Origin: Amphiduros pacificus
Lineage: Eukaryota > Annelida > Polychaeta > Phyllodocida > Hesionidae
Assembly: GCA_949316495.1 (NCBI GenBank)
Contig: OX439005.1
Span: 24,144,217 to 24,208,216 of the forward strand
Direction: 5' to 3'
Length of the DNA stretch: 64,000 bases
Notes under the pieces: generated by a model
Told to the model about the DNA's origin: nothing
Seen by the model: only the letters and a program-made list of their open reading frames with translations
The model's database searches: none
Position numbers and translations under genes: made by a program
In this document: piece after piece, positions 22,878 through 33,912 of the stretch
Layout of the letters: each line of letters opens with the position of its first letter
Position numbering within the stretch: the first letter of the stretch is position 1

Positions 22878-23400
22878 ACTCGGAAAAATAAAGAAATTCC
22901 TCTTTATTGGATTCACAGTCAGATTATCCAAATAAATGAGGCTGCAAACCAAGCTGCTAAGGCATTGGATAAATGTCTGCTTGATATGGCTATTCTCACA
23001 CAAAATATAAAAAACGCCCTACTGTTTTTGTGCATTCTAAATGAAGCTAATTTTGATAGGTTGCATGAGATTAAGCCTGTAAATATAAAAATGCTTTTAA
23101 AAAGAATCGTAGAAAAGAGTCAGTTTGAAGTCGTATTAGAATAGAACATAGTCTTTTGACACACTGCTATTTTCTCAAATGTCGAGTTCAGCCTGAGTGT
23201 ATTGGTTGTCAGAAGTCTTTGACTATTTCACATCATGATTGGGTTTAATAAATTATCAATTTATCAAAGGATCTCAATATTATAACGTGCAAGAATTACA
23301 TACTTTGTTTGATATTGCAGATACTTCTTTAATCACAAAGACCTTATGATCGGTTTTAAGGGCAGAGCTCTTGTTTATTCAAATATTTGGCTTATTTACC
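22878..23400 (+). mobile_element. Decayed I/Jockey-like LINE C-terminus
   Basis: Translation with frame changes gives INEAANQAAKALD (RNase H-like GNEAADQAAK), RLHEIKP, and then RIRIEHSLLTHCYFLKC with VQPECIGCQKSLTISH. The last part is the C-terminal zinc-knuckle-like segment of I/Jockey-type LINEs. Several stops and frameshifts show an old copy. Confidence 0.75.
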
Positions 23401-23432
23401 AAGAATTGCAAAACATCCAATAAAAGTCTCTT

Positions 23433-24308
23433 AAGGGTATTTATGGGTGTTGGTAGTGAGTGCCCCCTAGTGGCAGATGAGTAAATTACCAAAATACTGT
23501 ACTTGATGGGAATTGGTACAAAATATGAACTATAGGGTATGATTACAAGTACATTTCTTTCAAAATAGTATTTTGTCCTAATTTTCCTTGATGATAGTTT
23601 TGATGAGAAATGAAGAAGACAAGCAAATAAGTTCTGCAGATTACACAACAGGAGTAGGCTTGTTTTTAGCTGTGTTCATTTCATTTCATCAGGAAGAAAA
23701 TTCCCTGTGATCCTAGTGAAACCGATTTTCTCATTTTGATTTGTGTAATTTGGAAATAAAAAGGAAGTTTGGCAATCAGATATGTGAAGGGAGGTGAACA
23801 AATTCATATTTTTGAAATGATCAAGTGTGTACTTTACCTCTATTTTTCTCTTAATGTATTTGAAAAATAAAAAATCTGTTTCACTAGGATTACAGTAAAT
23901 ATTGTTAAGATCACTTTTACAAAGTTGTTTGGAAATCCACTTTATTATGGTCCCACAATCTGCAGAACTTTTTCCCTTTAACATTTTGACATGACAAAAT
24001 AAATTTTGGAGCAGTAACATATTACTACGCCACTTTTTATGAGTTGAAAGGATATGAAGCTTTCAATATAATCAAAGAAATTCCATTGTGATTTTCAAAT
24101 AATAAATCAATAATTTTATTACAAAAATGAATACCATAAAATGTCATTTCATGACTTGAAAGTTTTAATGAAAAAGGAACTCTTTTTGACAGTTGAGCAT
24201 TTTTCCTGTACTTGTTTGAAAACGTTCCATTTTGGCTTAAAAAGAAAGTAGTTCCATCAGAAAATTTGCCACCAGAGGACACTCATTACCAACATCCATA
24301 AATACCCT
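23433..24308. mobile_element. 876-bp element with about 45-bp terminal inverted repeats
   Basis: The left end AAGGGTATTTATGGGTGTTG (23433 on) and the right end, read in reverse from 24308, AAGGGTATTTATGGATGTTG, continue in parallel for about 45 bp. Internal inverted pairs also exist: CCTAGTGAAAC near 23712 against 23880, and TTCTGCAGATT near 23632 against 23955. No transposase is seen. Confidence 0.75.
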
Positions 24309-25010
24309 TGAACAAATTATACATATTATATTTCATGATGTATTGTAAATGACAGACACAGGTACAGCAACGTTGAAATGGCACTCATGTTAATGTTATT
24401 AATGATCAATACACAGCATGCAAACAACAGTGTGGAGATAATGGTCATTTATGTCTACAAAGATGTGCTTTGGATGTTGCCATAAAAGAAGAGAGAATAT
24501 TCTATGGGGGAGAAAAGCTTTGTTGATGGGAGATATGTTGAGAATGATATTTGCTACATTCAATAAAAACGTAACAGAGAAAACAGATATCTGATATTGT
24601 TTTATGCCAAGCCAAACCATTAGAGGTAGCCAGACATATCCTCACTGCTGCCATGACAATATATGAACTCGAAATCAAAAACTGAGGCACACTGGTGAAT
24701 AAAGTTATTTAAGGATCTTTTCAAATATCAAAATTTAAGGTTATTTATGATTGAAGATGTGAAGCATTACATACATTGGGGTTTAGATTAATATTTGATG
24801 ATTCCAATCGAAATCGGAAACTGGTGCATTGTTAAAATTTGTAAATCAAGCTTTAATCTCTGTAATTCCTGTGGTCCTCTTTTGTGCACATATATCATAA
24901 AAGAGACTGTGCATGGGCATCTGGCTTTTGTATTTTCAGCACGATTAAAATCTTGACATTTCCACATTTAAACAGCTTACATGATGCCACATTTAAACAG
25001 CATGATGTCA
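24309..25010. other. No recognised gene
   Basis: AT-rich DNA. CCACATTTAAACAGC occurs twice, near 24962 and 24989. Confidence 0.4.
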
Positions 25011-25014
25011 AGGT

Positions 25015-25084
25015 AGTCCCAGCTGGAATAGAACTCGGCCTGAAGCATAGGAGACAGACGTTTAACCAACTGAGCCATGTCCAA
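25015..25084 (-). repeat. tRNA-like head of another SINE family
   Basis: The minus strand reads like a tRNA: box A TGGCTCAGTTGG, then GTCTGTCTCC, and a worn box B GAGTTCTATTCC. The acceptor stem does not close, so it is not a functional tRNA. It is most likely a SINE head different from the one at 29951. Confidence 0.65.
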
Positions 25085-25399
25085 TTCTCTCTTGTTATAG
25101 CAGTGTAGTTCTGCGTTATCCATTTACCAACCCCAGCAAAGCCCACGAAGGTGATCTTAGGATGGAGGTTTTTGTGGAACAGTTGGTTGACTTGATAGTC
25201 AGTAATTGATTGGGTTTCTTCATGGACAACATGTATTTTTCATCATTCCATGCAATCCATAGAAGAAACATGTATATATTCAGTGACTTTTTAGATATAT
25301 TTGCTTATGACATATCTGATATTCGTCTCAACTAATCACAAATGAGATCAACAAAAAAGTAGGTAACCATAGCTCCTCTGAACACCATGTTATACCATT

Positions 25400-27220
25400 T
25401 CATTGGTGACTTGGAATACTCAGTGTAGTATATGTACATTCAAGAAAGATTTGGCAACCAACTACTTTATAAAATTTCTTAATATTCCTTTGGTGAAAAT
25501 GTTTAAAAAATGGTATTTTTTGCTGAAAGAATTCCATCTGTTCAATAATATGAAGCATTTGTATCATTCGGAAAATGTGTTTATATTTAGATATATAAGC
25601 CACTGAATCAGAGAAGATGGCAATAATCATATTGGTAAGAAGCAAACTGCTCAAAATATACAGACTATGTGAAAACATAAATCCTGGGCGGTCTGATATA
25701 AGATAAACATCAAAGTTTACCATATTGAATACAATCTTGAATAAACTGTATGCCACTTCTAAGGGACTTTGAAACCCTTCTTCGCATGATTTTGAAGACA
25801 TGTCATTAACAATATGGGTAAATGATGCAGCCATTGGTTGAGTAGCGAGCAAAAATATAACAATAAATGGTGCAAGATTTATTATCATTTTCTGGGTAAT
25901 CATCACATAATGACCAAACATTTTGGTGAACATAATACTGGTGAAAACATGCCATATAACCGACATACTCGTCAGTGTGTGAGTGATGTTTATGAGGGTT
26001 TGGTTAAAGGGTCCATAACTTGCATAACCTGCTAATGTCATACTGGTAAGTACCACTATCCCTAACCAAGAGAGTGAAATAAGGGCTTCTGGCAAAAAAA
26101 CAAATGTTATCCTATGTGTTTTTCTGAAGGGAAAGAATTCTGTCCATTTGTAAACTTTCCGAAATACCAAAACATACAAAACCCATCCAGTAAAAGAAAA
26201 TATGGTTCCAAATAAGGCCATAAATAAGTACAAAATTGATAATCCAACACTAAACTTATTTGAAAATCTTATTGATACCATTGAACAGTTAAGATAACCC
26301 TGATTGACCGATTTGTCATCATGTCTGGGAACAGTTAAATGAAGTGACCAGAAAACACCAGTTTGCAACATGAAATATCCTATCACCAACATACAACGAA
26401 ATAGGACATTAAACCAGAGACTAAGGCTTTGAATTTGCCTTTTCTTTTCTGTCCACATCTGAATTAGTTCTGAATTGAATATTCTTTGGGTATTGTCACG
26501 TTCGAAGAAACTTTTATCAATTCCCCTCAGAAAGGATAGGGGACTATTTAGCCTTCTGTCTTCCTTCACAGTTGTTTCATATTCAGTGATATCATACCAA
26601 CACCTTTTTAGGATTCCATTTGTGTAGATAAACTTCAAATATACACCCTTGGTATTATACATTGCTTGAAGAAGGTCAAATGTTCCTAAGAAACTAGCAT
26701 ATTCAACTGGTCGCAAATTATTTTCATTTTCACTGTGTAATAAACATTTCATCTCTCTTACAGAAAGGAGGGTACAAAGTGATTTGTAATTTTCAACAAT
26801 TTTTGATTCCAACTGAGGAGCCATGTGTGCTGCAAGTACCATACAGTTTATAATGTTATTTTTTCGAATGTCTTTTTGGTTTATATCTACTCCATGTTGG
26901 ATGAACAGTCTCATAGTGTTCCTGGCACCATACACCACAGCAATGCTCCATGGCAGAGTTATACTGTATGAAGAGATTACATCACTTTTGTCATTAAGAA
27001 TATCTAACAATGACACATCACTGGTGTCAGGAGTGCAATATTTGGTATCATATTGGAAGTGGCCATTTAAAAGTAATGTCTTATCTTCTGGTTGTCCATC
27101 TTGGTCAAGCTTGCAGCCAGTTAATGCATTTTCCACAGTGTCAGAATCGTCCGCCATTAATGCATCTAACCACCACTGAAATCTGCTCACTGGTAAAGCC
27201 TTTTTATCCTTAGATAACAT
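25400..27220 (-). CDS. TRP-like ankyrin-repeat cation channel, single exon
   Basis: A 606-codon frame begins at ATG 27220 and runs unbroken. The N-terminal third has ankyrin-like helices (about residues 80-200, e.g. PWSIAVVYGARNTMRLFIQHGVDINQ). Six hydrophobic segments follow at about 268-290, 325-355, 372-398, 408-430, 440-468 and 515-545. The S5-S6 linker carries LFKIVFNMVNFDVY, aligned with the pore helix and filter of TRPV channels (FKFTIGMGDLEF), and S6 ends NMIIAIFSDSVAYI. A charged helix after S6 (FRMIQMLHIIEQME) sits where a TRP box would be. The filter residues differ from GMGD, so selectivity or conduction is open. No introns interrupt the frame. An acceptor-like ACTGAAACAG on the minus strand just upstream may end a 5' UTR intron. 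Closest family: TRPV/TRPA-like; exact orthology unknown. Confidence 0.8.
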   Translation of the reverse strand: MLSKDKKALPVSRFQWWLDALMADDSDTVENALTGCKLDQDGQPEDKTLLLNGHFQYDTKYCTPDTSDVSLLDILNDKSDVISSYSITLPWSIAVVYGARNTMRLFIQHGVDINQKDIRKNNIINCMVLAAHMAPQLESKIVENYKSLCTLLSVREMKCLLHSENENNLRPVEYASFLGTFDLLQAMYNTKGVYLKFIYTNGILKRCWYDITEYETTVKEDRRLNSPLSFLRGIDKSFFERDNTQRIFNSELIQMWTEKKRQIQSLSLWFNVLFRCMLVIGYFMLQTGVFWSLHLTVPRHDDKSVNQGYLNCSMVSIRFSNKFSVGLSILYLFMALFGTIFSFTGWVLYVLVFRKVYKWTEFFPFRKTHRITFVFLPEALISLSWLGIVVLTSMTLAGYASYGPFNQTLINITHTLTSMSVIWHVFTSIMFTKMFGHYVMITQKMIINLAPFIVIFLLATQPMAASFTHIVNDMSSKSCEEGFQSPLEVAYSLFKIVFNMVNFDVYLISDRPGFMFSHSLYILSSLLLTNMIIAIFSDSVAYISKYKHIFRMIQMLHIIEQMEFFQQKIPFFKHFHQRNIKKFYKVVGCQIFLECTYTTLSIPSHQ

Positions 27221-27700
27221 GCTACAAAAGTTAAGGTTCCCTGTTTCAGTGTATGAAAGGATTCAATGCTAGCTGCAATCTGTGTAAATATGATTCACAG
27301 ATTGGAAACCATGGCCACTAATGGACAATTTGTCAGTATGCATATTTGATAAGCTTTTATGTTTTTTTGTGCAGGCCGGATCTCCGCCGGAGATAAAATA
27401 TTCTCTGTATAGTCATTGGCTTTTGGGGGCTATACATATCTATAATCTCATCAATGAGTGAGCGAGGAGAATTTACCTTTTGATCCCTGCACCATTCATT
27501 CCCACAATGAAATCAGTGAACGTTTGGTGACAAGTGGACTGAGAGTCCACTTATTTGCTTAATCGCTTACCTGTATCTGCTTCAGCCATCATGAAAGTGT
27601 GTATGTATGTATGTACAGAAAATACAGTGGCTGATGGCTGACCTAATGTGCTATTTTTTGAAGCATGAATGTAAAAACTATCCTGCTGTGGCCTCCTGTT
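27221..27700. other. Upstream region of the TRP-like gene
   Basis: AT-rich, with a CCGGATCTCCGCCGG imperfect palindrome near 27378 and a (GTAT)n run near 27600. No TATA box or start site can be fixed. Confidence 0.35.
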
Positions 27701-27810
27701 GTATTGTATTTGAAAACTATCCTTCAGCAGCTAAAACTGACCCTACGTTGAACTATCATGACATGCTACTCCCATAAAAGAAATATTAAACTTTGAGAGA
27801 AAAGTCATTG
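27700..27810 (+). repeat. Copy of the middle part of the 27918 SINE
   Basis: TTGTATTGTATTTGAAAACT, CTTCAGCAGCTAAAACTG and AACTATCATGACATG recur in the same order at 28055-28165 inside the SINE. No tRNA-like head or tail is present here. Confidence 0.8.
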
Positions 27811-27917
27811 TGTGGAGCCAGCGTGGGAGATTAAAAGCTGAGAATCCACTAAAATATGGTGGCTGCTAGTTGGACATGTTATGCTTCAAATCTCAAAAGG
27901 ACCTTACATGTAATGAG

Positions 27918-28198
27918 AAGGCCACAGGCCGTGGAACAGTTGGTTAGAACGCCAGCTTATTAGCACCAGTTCCTTTGTGGTGATCCAAAGGTTATGGGTT
28001 CAATCCCCGGCTGTGCAGAGATTGAATTCATGATACAATTTCACATACGATTCACATTGTATTGTATTTTGAAAACTATCCTTCAGCAGCTAAAACTGGC
28101 CCTCAGTTGAACTATCATGACATGTCACTCCCATAAAAGAAAATATTAAACTTTGACTGAAATAATGTTGAAAGTCATGTAAAACCCCAAACAAACAA
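27918..28198 (+). mobile_element. tRNA-derived SINE, subfamily 2, with 13-bp target duplication
   Basis: Flanked by TACATGTAATGAG at 27905-27917 and 28199-28211. The head has box A-like CCGTGGAACAGTTGG and box B-like GGGTTCAATCCCC. The body differs from the 29951 SINE, but the tail (GACTGAAATAATGTTGAAAG, GTAAAACCCCAAACAAACAA) is shared. Structure fits RNA polymerase III transcription and LINE-mediated insertion. Confidence 0.92.
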
Positions 28199-28211
28199 TA
28201 CATGTAATGAG

Positions 28212-29930
28212 TTGCTGGCTAGATTTTAATTTGGCATTCTGTCAAAGTGAATGTATCTTAACGTTGGGGAAAATGTGTCTTTCAATGTTCTTTCTCCCCA
28301 CCGAATGAATCATGTCAGCCACATTTGAACCCAAAATATGACATAGTGCAAGATAATTACCATGTCTCAAAATTAATATAAATTTTTTTTCAGCTGTTCA
28401 TGTTTCAACTGTTACAGGATGGATTGTTCTTTTGATTTGATTTTCAAGTTTAATTTAAGATTCACAGTTGAAGTTAAAAAGTGAAGTAAAAAGTGGAAAG
28501 GGTGTTTTTTGGTTACATTTAAAGAAAGAATAAATGCAATTTGAGAATGACTGCACTACCAATCCTTATATTAATGGATTGGTAGTTCATTTATCTAAAG
28601 CTATTAGCTAGATTGGTGTATTTTACTCAAGTAATTGTTTTTTGTTTTTTTTTGTTTATTTGTTTTTTTGTTTTTTGTTTTTTGGGGGGTTTTTTAAGTA
28701 AAATATTTTCGATAAACATATTCTTTTGACACCATTTTACTTGACCGTGAAGAAAACTGATTAACTCTATTTAAACTAAAATAATAATTGCAGTTAAAAT
28801 GTTCCTGAGATATTTTAGTAAACCGAACTTGCAAAAGTTCTCCAAAGTTACAACAGGACAGCAACCGTTGCATAAAAATCTATATGCAATAAAAATGGAT
28901 TGGAATATAATTTGAAATTAAATGTTTGTCCACAATCACATGTAACTACATTGCTACGAACAGATTACATTTCATACTTTCTGGTAACTGTTTCTCACTC
29001 AAAGTATGATTAACTATCATTGAAATATGCATGCACATGTATGTAGAAATACACCCAAGGTGAATCAAGTTCACATTTATTTATTGGAAGTGTAGGATAT
29101 CATCCAATCTGTTCATCTAGTTTGAATGAGTGCATAAAACCTTGCTGCTGATTGTATGGCAGCCAGCAAATATACTGTAAACTTCCCGGCAACATCTGAC
29201 TGACCATCTGAGTTACATGTGCTGTGAGCTAAATGTTAGTAAATAACAAAACAAGCTGCTGCTTTTCATGGAACACCATCTCTTATTTGTCAATCAATGT
29301 ACTGTAAACAGGAAAATATTTATTGCCGAAAAGCTATTTAATACTAAACATGCTGTATCTCAGCAAGAGGGACAGAGTTATACTTACTTTGTCAGATTAA
29401 AAGCCAGATGCTATAGCTAGTATTGTGTGCACTCTTGATTTTAATGTTCCTTAGATGACACAACGCAGGTATTACTTCTTGGGGAATAGCTTTATTAATA
29501 AAGCGGGTAATACACACATCACACATCCTTAATCACTAACCACCCAACTTAAAGCTACACCTTGAACACACATTAAATACATTGATTCATGATTACAGAT
29601 TTCGACACAAATTAACTGCTGTGTTAATTGGCTTATAAGTGATGTCCTGCAGAAGTTAGCTTAATACATATATATACCAGGACAATTGAACATATAATGG
29701 TAACAATAATGTAATAATAGAAGTAATAATAATATAATAACATGCAACTGGCTAATATGATTCCCTGATCGATTGCTAATATTAGAGCTGTTTGGGCGGG
29801 CAGGGGCAACAGAACAGGCTAAACTGGCGCGTACATGTGCAAGCCACATTTTATATCCCAGACTATGCTGGTACCCAGTGCAATTGACCCGGACAATTGA
29901 AATTTTTCTCAAGCTGCCAGGTTGTGAGTT
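28212..29930. other. No recognised gene
   Basis: AT-rich DNA with a T/G-rich tract at about 28638-28700. The GC content rises at 29790-29940 just before the SINE. Confidence 0.4.
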
Positions 29931-29950
29931 GGGCCCTATTCCACGGGGCA

Positions 29951-30266
29951 GCCACGGCCCGTGGCGCAGTTGGTTAGAGCGCCAGTTTATTTGCACCAGT
30001 TCCTCTGTGGTGATCCAAAGGTTGTGGGTTCGAACCCCGGCCGTGCCGAGATTGAACTCATGATACAATTTTCCACATGAGCTGAGGACCGTGCCAAAGG
30101 GTTAACCTGTTGTCCTTGTAAATCTGTGACCGGGTGGGTTGTCATGTCAAGGACCTGCGACATGACAATTCAGTGAGGCAGCACTATATCTGCTACAAGT
30201 AGGTCTCATCATGAAATGACTGAAATAATGTTAAAAGTGATGTAAAACGCCAAACAAACAAACAAA
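29951..30266 (+). mobile_element. tRNA-derived SINE, subfamily 1, with 11-bp target duplication
   Basis: Flanked by TCCACGGGGCA at 29940-29950 and 30267-30277. The head is tRNA-like, with box A GTGGCGCAGTTGG and box B GGGTTCGAACCCC. A roughly 190-bp body with GGGTTAACCTGTTGTCC and GTGACCGGGTGGGTTGTCAT follows. It ends in GTGATGTAAAACGC and (CAAA)n. Pieces of the same family are at 1-25, 19250-19660 and 32158-32268. Confidence 0.95.
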
Positions 30267-30277
30267 TCCACGGGGCA

Positions 30278-30750
30278 ATTGGCCAGGACAATTGAGGTCT
30301 TACCTGCCAGGTAATGTGTGTGGGTAAGCGTTGCAGTCTCCTACTGGATGTCTACCCCTGCTCTTCCTGATCACCTGCTCCCTCACTAACTAGCCTTAAA
30401 GCATTCATGAAACCTGACTTTCAGACACATTTTCTTTACATAACATGAAAGTTTATACCCTAAACAGTGCTTTTATGTAGTAGTACCCAAAATATTCCCT
30501 GTTAACAACTTTCTGTGGCACTTGAAAGTTGATCAGTTGTCTGCTGGAACCTACACCAGCAATTGAACACTTTGTCAACAAGCTTTGTTTAGCTGGTCTG
30601 TGATCTCGTGTAAACACCTAATGAGTTACCAGTTGGGCACCTGTCCAGCTTGGGAAACAGGGTGGAGATGTTTTGTATAATTTATCAATTTATTGCCAGG
30701 AGTATACTTCAGAACAACATAAGATTATTTTAATATTATTTGAATCAATG
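30278..30750. other. No recognised gene
   Basis: Unremarkable DNA following the SINE; no coding signs. Confidence 0.4.
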
Positions 30751-30754
30751 AAAT

Positions 30755-31195
30755 AACTCATGGTTGTGACAAATATTTTATGGTTGTGACAAATATCTTA
30801 TGGTTGTGGAAGATATATCATTTATGGGAAAAGTATACTATTTATTTGAAAAGTATCTTATGCATGTGAAAACTTTTCTGTCAAAAAGGGAAGACATGAC
30901 TCAAAGGCTGCATAGAATCCCCCTTAACTTTAAGGCTGTGATATTGAAAAAGTGACATTAAACCCTTTGATCACTGGTTTGGCCTTAAATCAAAAGGACT
31001 TTGAATGGCAAAACTGTGAATGCTGATAATTGGTATCAGTAAAATGTATGATCTGACCCTCTTTGATGAAATTTGGGGGTTTTCACACCACTGAATGGGA
31101 AGACATCAAAGGCTGCATGGATTCCACCTTAAAAGCTGGGCTGTATAGAATTTTTTTAAACTTTTTTTTGCAAACATATATAATATAAAAAATAA
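30755..31195 (+). repeat. Unclassified dispersed repeat, copy A
   Basis: About 430 bp similar to 46230-46680 in the same orientation. Shared words include GGGAAGACATGACTCAAAGG, ACATTAAACCCTTTGATCAC, AAGGACTTTGAATGGCAA and CACACCACTGA. A run of ATCTTATGGTTGTG-like units starts it. No ORF or terminal repeats seen. Confidence 0.85.
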
Positions 31196-31199
31196 TGAT

Positions 31200-32100
31200 G
31201 TTTCTTCATTTATAACTTCATAAATATTCATCCGTTTTTAATAAATCTACCACCAAAAGAAAGCCAAGAAAATGCACTATCATCATGATAAGTGTTATCT
31301 TCCAATTTATTCTCTAAATAGTGGAAAAAAATGGCCAAATATGTGTTGCTCCAATTTTGACAATTGGTAAACAACACCTCCTGTGACTTACGGAGCCCCC
31401 TGACAGTTCAAAGGTCAAGGTCACACAGCACACTTCCTGTTTAGTACGGGCAGTACCCAGTGGTCACAAGAAATCATACTTCTCAGGGCAGATGTTATTT
31501 TGTGGATTTCAGACAGATAGCCTGTATGTATGTCAATTTTAAGATCATATATTGTTTTCAGATACTTTAAACCACTGTAAAATTGCCTGCAACTTTCCAG
31601 GTTTCACCAATGCTTTAAAGAACACCTCTAAGCCATCATTATTACCAGGTGGCCTTACATATGACGTCGCAAATCTAGCATGTTTAAATTTTGCTTGTTG
31701 AAATGTAAAATGCTGATATACTTCTAATTTCAAAGGTCACAAACTGCTGAGGACATGTATAGAAAACAGACTGTCTCAGGGTAATATAAAATATAACATG
31801 AACTATATAAGACTTCCAGCACTCTTGAGGCTATATCAGATCACATAGACAGCTATCATTGGCTTAATGTTCTCATTTTGAAGAGATACTGGGGATCATT
31901 CATCACATAGACATAACACAAACCACGGCTTTTGATTACCAGTCATGGTTGGAATGGGAAACAACACAATGACATATAAAATCAACTTTCTCAACCATGC
32001 AAAATTCTGGAATGACTCATCACTTACAAGAGAAATTGCTTGAACTACATGTGTAGTGTGTAACACATTTTATCCATTTATATATGTATACACATTTCAA
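31200..32100. other. No recognised gene
   Basis: AT-rich DNA with one AAAGGTCAAGGTCAC pair near 31410. No coding signs. Confidence 0.4.
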
Positions 32101-32103
32101 AGT

Positions 32104-32156
32104 CCTGAAACATGACAATATATATATATAATATATACATATTGTCATGTTTCAGG
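32104..32156. repeat. Perfect 16-bp palindrome arms around an AT core
   Basis: CCTGAAACATGACAAT at 32104-32119 and its exact reverse complement at 32141-32156 enclose an AT-only spacer. The right arm merges into the reversed SINE fragment, so the left arm is an inverted copy of a SINE piece. Confidence 0.9.
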
Positions 32157-32157
32157 T

Positions 32158-32268
32158 CTTTGACATGACAACCCACCCGGTCAGAGATTTGCAAGGACAA
32201 CAGGTTAACCCTTTAGACACGGGCCTCAGCTCGTATGTGAAATTGTATCATGAATTCAATCTCGGCTT
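32158..32268 (-). repeat. SINE body fragment, reversed
   Basis: On the minus strand the order is GAGATTGAATTCATGATACA, GAGCTGAGGCCCGTG, GGGTTAACCTGTTGTCC and ACCGGGTGGGTTGTCATG, matching the 29951 SINE after its tRNA head. The head and tail are missing. Confidence 0.9.
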
Positions 32269-32269
32269 A

Positions 32270-33215
32270 TCTTTGTGAATTAATGGTTATGCTACATTGA
32301 TGTCTTGGTGATATTTGCCTTCTTTGTAATATGAATGTACCACATGATACTCTGATAAATGTAAAACACACTGACAAGCATTTGTAAGAGTATTCAACTG
32401 TAAGCATCATATTCCCTGTGAAGTTAATGTATACTCGTGGTTACCTTACATAAATGCATTTAATGGGTTTTTTTCCTTGGGATGAATGAAATTGAAAAAT
32501 ATGAGGCATATGATCATTTAAATCTTTTTATATATTATTTTATGATGTCATGCGAGTATGTACCTCTAAGGAGATGTTTCTGCATATTTATCATGACATG
32601 GAATTTTCTGTTGCTTATTTGCTTATTTTCTGAAGACAAAACAAGTTTTAAATGTTAGATGGAAACGATAAATGTGAAAGTCATTATTCGCACCTAAATT
32701 ACATTATAATTTTACTTTTTAAAGAGTTAATTTACAAATTTAACATTTAATTGTGATGTTATTTATATACAGATTTTAATCTTACTGCTTGTATATTTTA
32801 AGATATCAATTTTTGAAAGCCTAATTTTATTTTGTATATGTTTTGCACCTGAAAATGTACCCCTCTGACTGATGCCATATCTCAAAATCGATTCACAATA
32901 TTACCCTGAAAAGTTGGTAATACTATTTTTTAACACTAATGATGATATAGCAATTTTTTAAAGGAAATCTGAGATCCACTCTGAAAAAATGTACTCCAAA
33001 TTGGGACACTTCATATGAGTCATTCGAATGAGTCATTTGTAGAACATTGTCTTGAATACACAGACATTTACTCCATGATAATGCAATCCTTGTACTGATT
33101 TGTGGCCAATAGTCAACACTTGAATGTTTAATCACATGACTATCTCCTGTATACATATTCTGATATAGAGTCACCAATCCTGTTAATATTGGTCCTTGTC
33201 ATAATTTATTCTCCA
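32270..33215. other. No recognised gene
   Basis: AT-rich DNA with short frames only. Confidence 0.4.
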
Positions 33216-33265
33216 TAGCAGATCCAGGATTTATGCCTGGCTCTGCAAGTATTGACCATAATCAG
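33215..33265. repeat. Fragment of the long-inverted-repeat family
   Basis: CATAGCAGATCCAGGATTTA and GCCTGGCTCTGCAAGTAT match the reverse complement of 21040-21105. Confidence 0.55.
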
Positions 33266-33507
33266 TGAGTATTTAGAGGTCACTCCCATAACAAATTTCT
33301 TTTTAGAAGCCAATCAACACTGAGTAAAATATTTTGTTACATGTAATTACACAGCCAATCAGTGTCCTTGTTTTGGTGAGAAAGTGACTACAACAACAAA
33401 TACATGTGCAAGTATAACTCGGTCGTGTTGTGTCATTGTTTTTGGACGTGTGTGAGGTTTGTTACTTCTTCACTTTTCACGGTTCATTGTTCTTATACCT
33501 CAGTGAT

Positions 33508-33912
33508 GCGCGTATTTATGCGATTTCGAATGAATACGCGCATGTCAATTATTTGTAAAGTATTGATTAGCCATCTTTAGACTGGTTCCCCATCGAGTGT
33601 CAAGAACATCGTGTATATACACAGATGGCGGCAACCAGTCTATGGCTGTACGCGCCATTTTCGGGTCACGTGACGGGGTCAAATGAGGTGCGCTTTGTTT
33701 ACAAATGTTTGTAACGATAAATATCTTGTTCATGTATCATTTTTTAAAAATACAGTAGTTGTCTGAGGTATAAAAATAAAACATACACTCGTCGGTCAGC
33801 TGTGTGAGCGGATTCAGTTCGTTGGTGATGGCGGACGGATACCCTTCGCCTTCGGCTCAGGGTATCCGTCCGCAATCACCAACTCACTGAATCCGCTCAC
33901 CCAGCTTCCCGA
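33508..33912. repeat. Cluster of three hairpins, GC-richer island
   Basis: Hairpin 1: perfect 9-bp arms 33508-33516 and 33533-33541 (GCGCGTATT). Hairpin 2: perfect 10-bp arms 33578-33587 and 33633-33642 (TAGACTGGTT). Hairpin 3: arms of about 43 bp from 33804-33845 and 33859-33900, with perfect blocks of 15, 9 and 14 bp around a 13-nt loop. The island also has AGATGGCGGC, GCGCCATTTTC and GTCACGTGAC words seen in promoters, but no gene start is evident. Confidence 0.75.

Noticed and set aside
25015-25084. Possible tRNA gene on the minus strand
   Set aside because: Box B is worn and the acceptor stem does not pair.
29951-30040. Possible tRNA gene
   Set aside because: A tRNA-like head followed by SINE body, tail and target duplication; it is a SINE.
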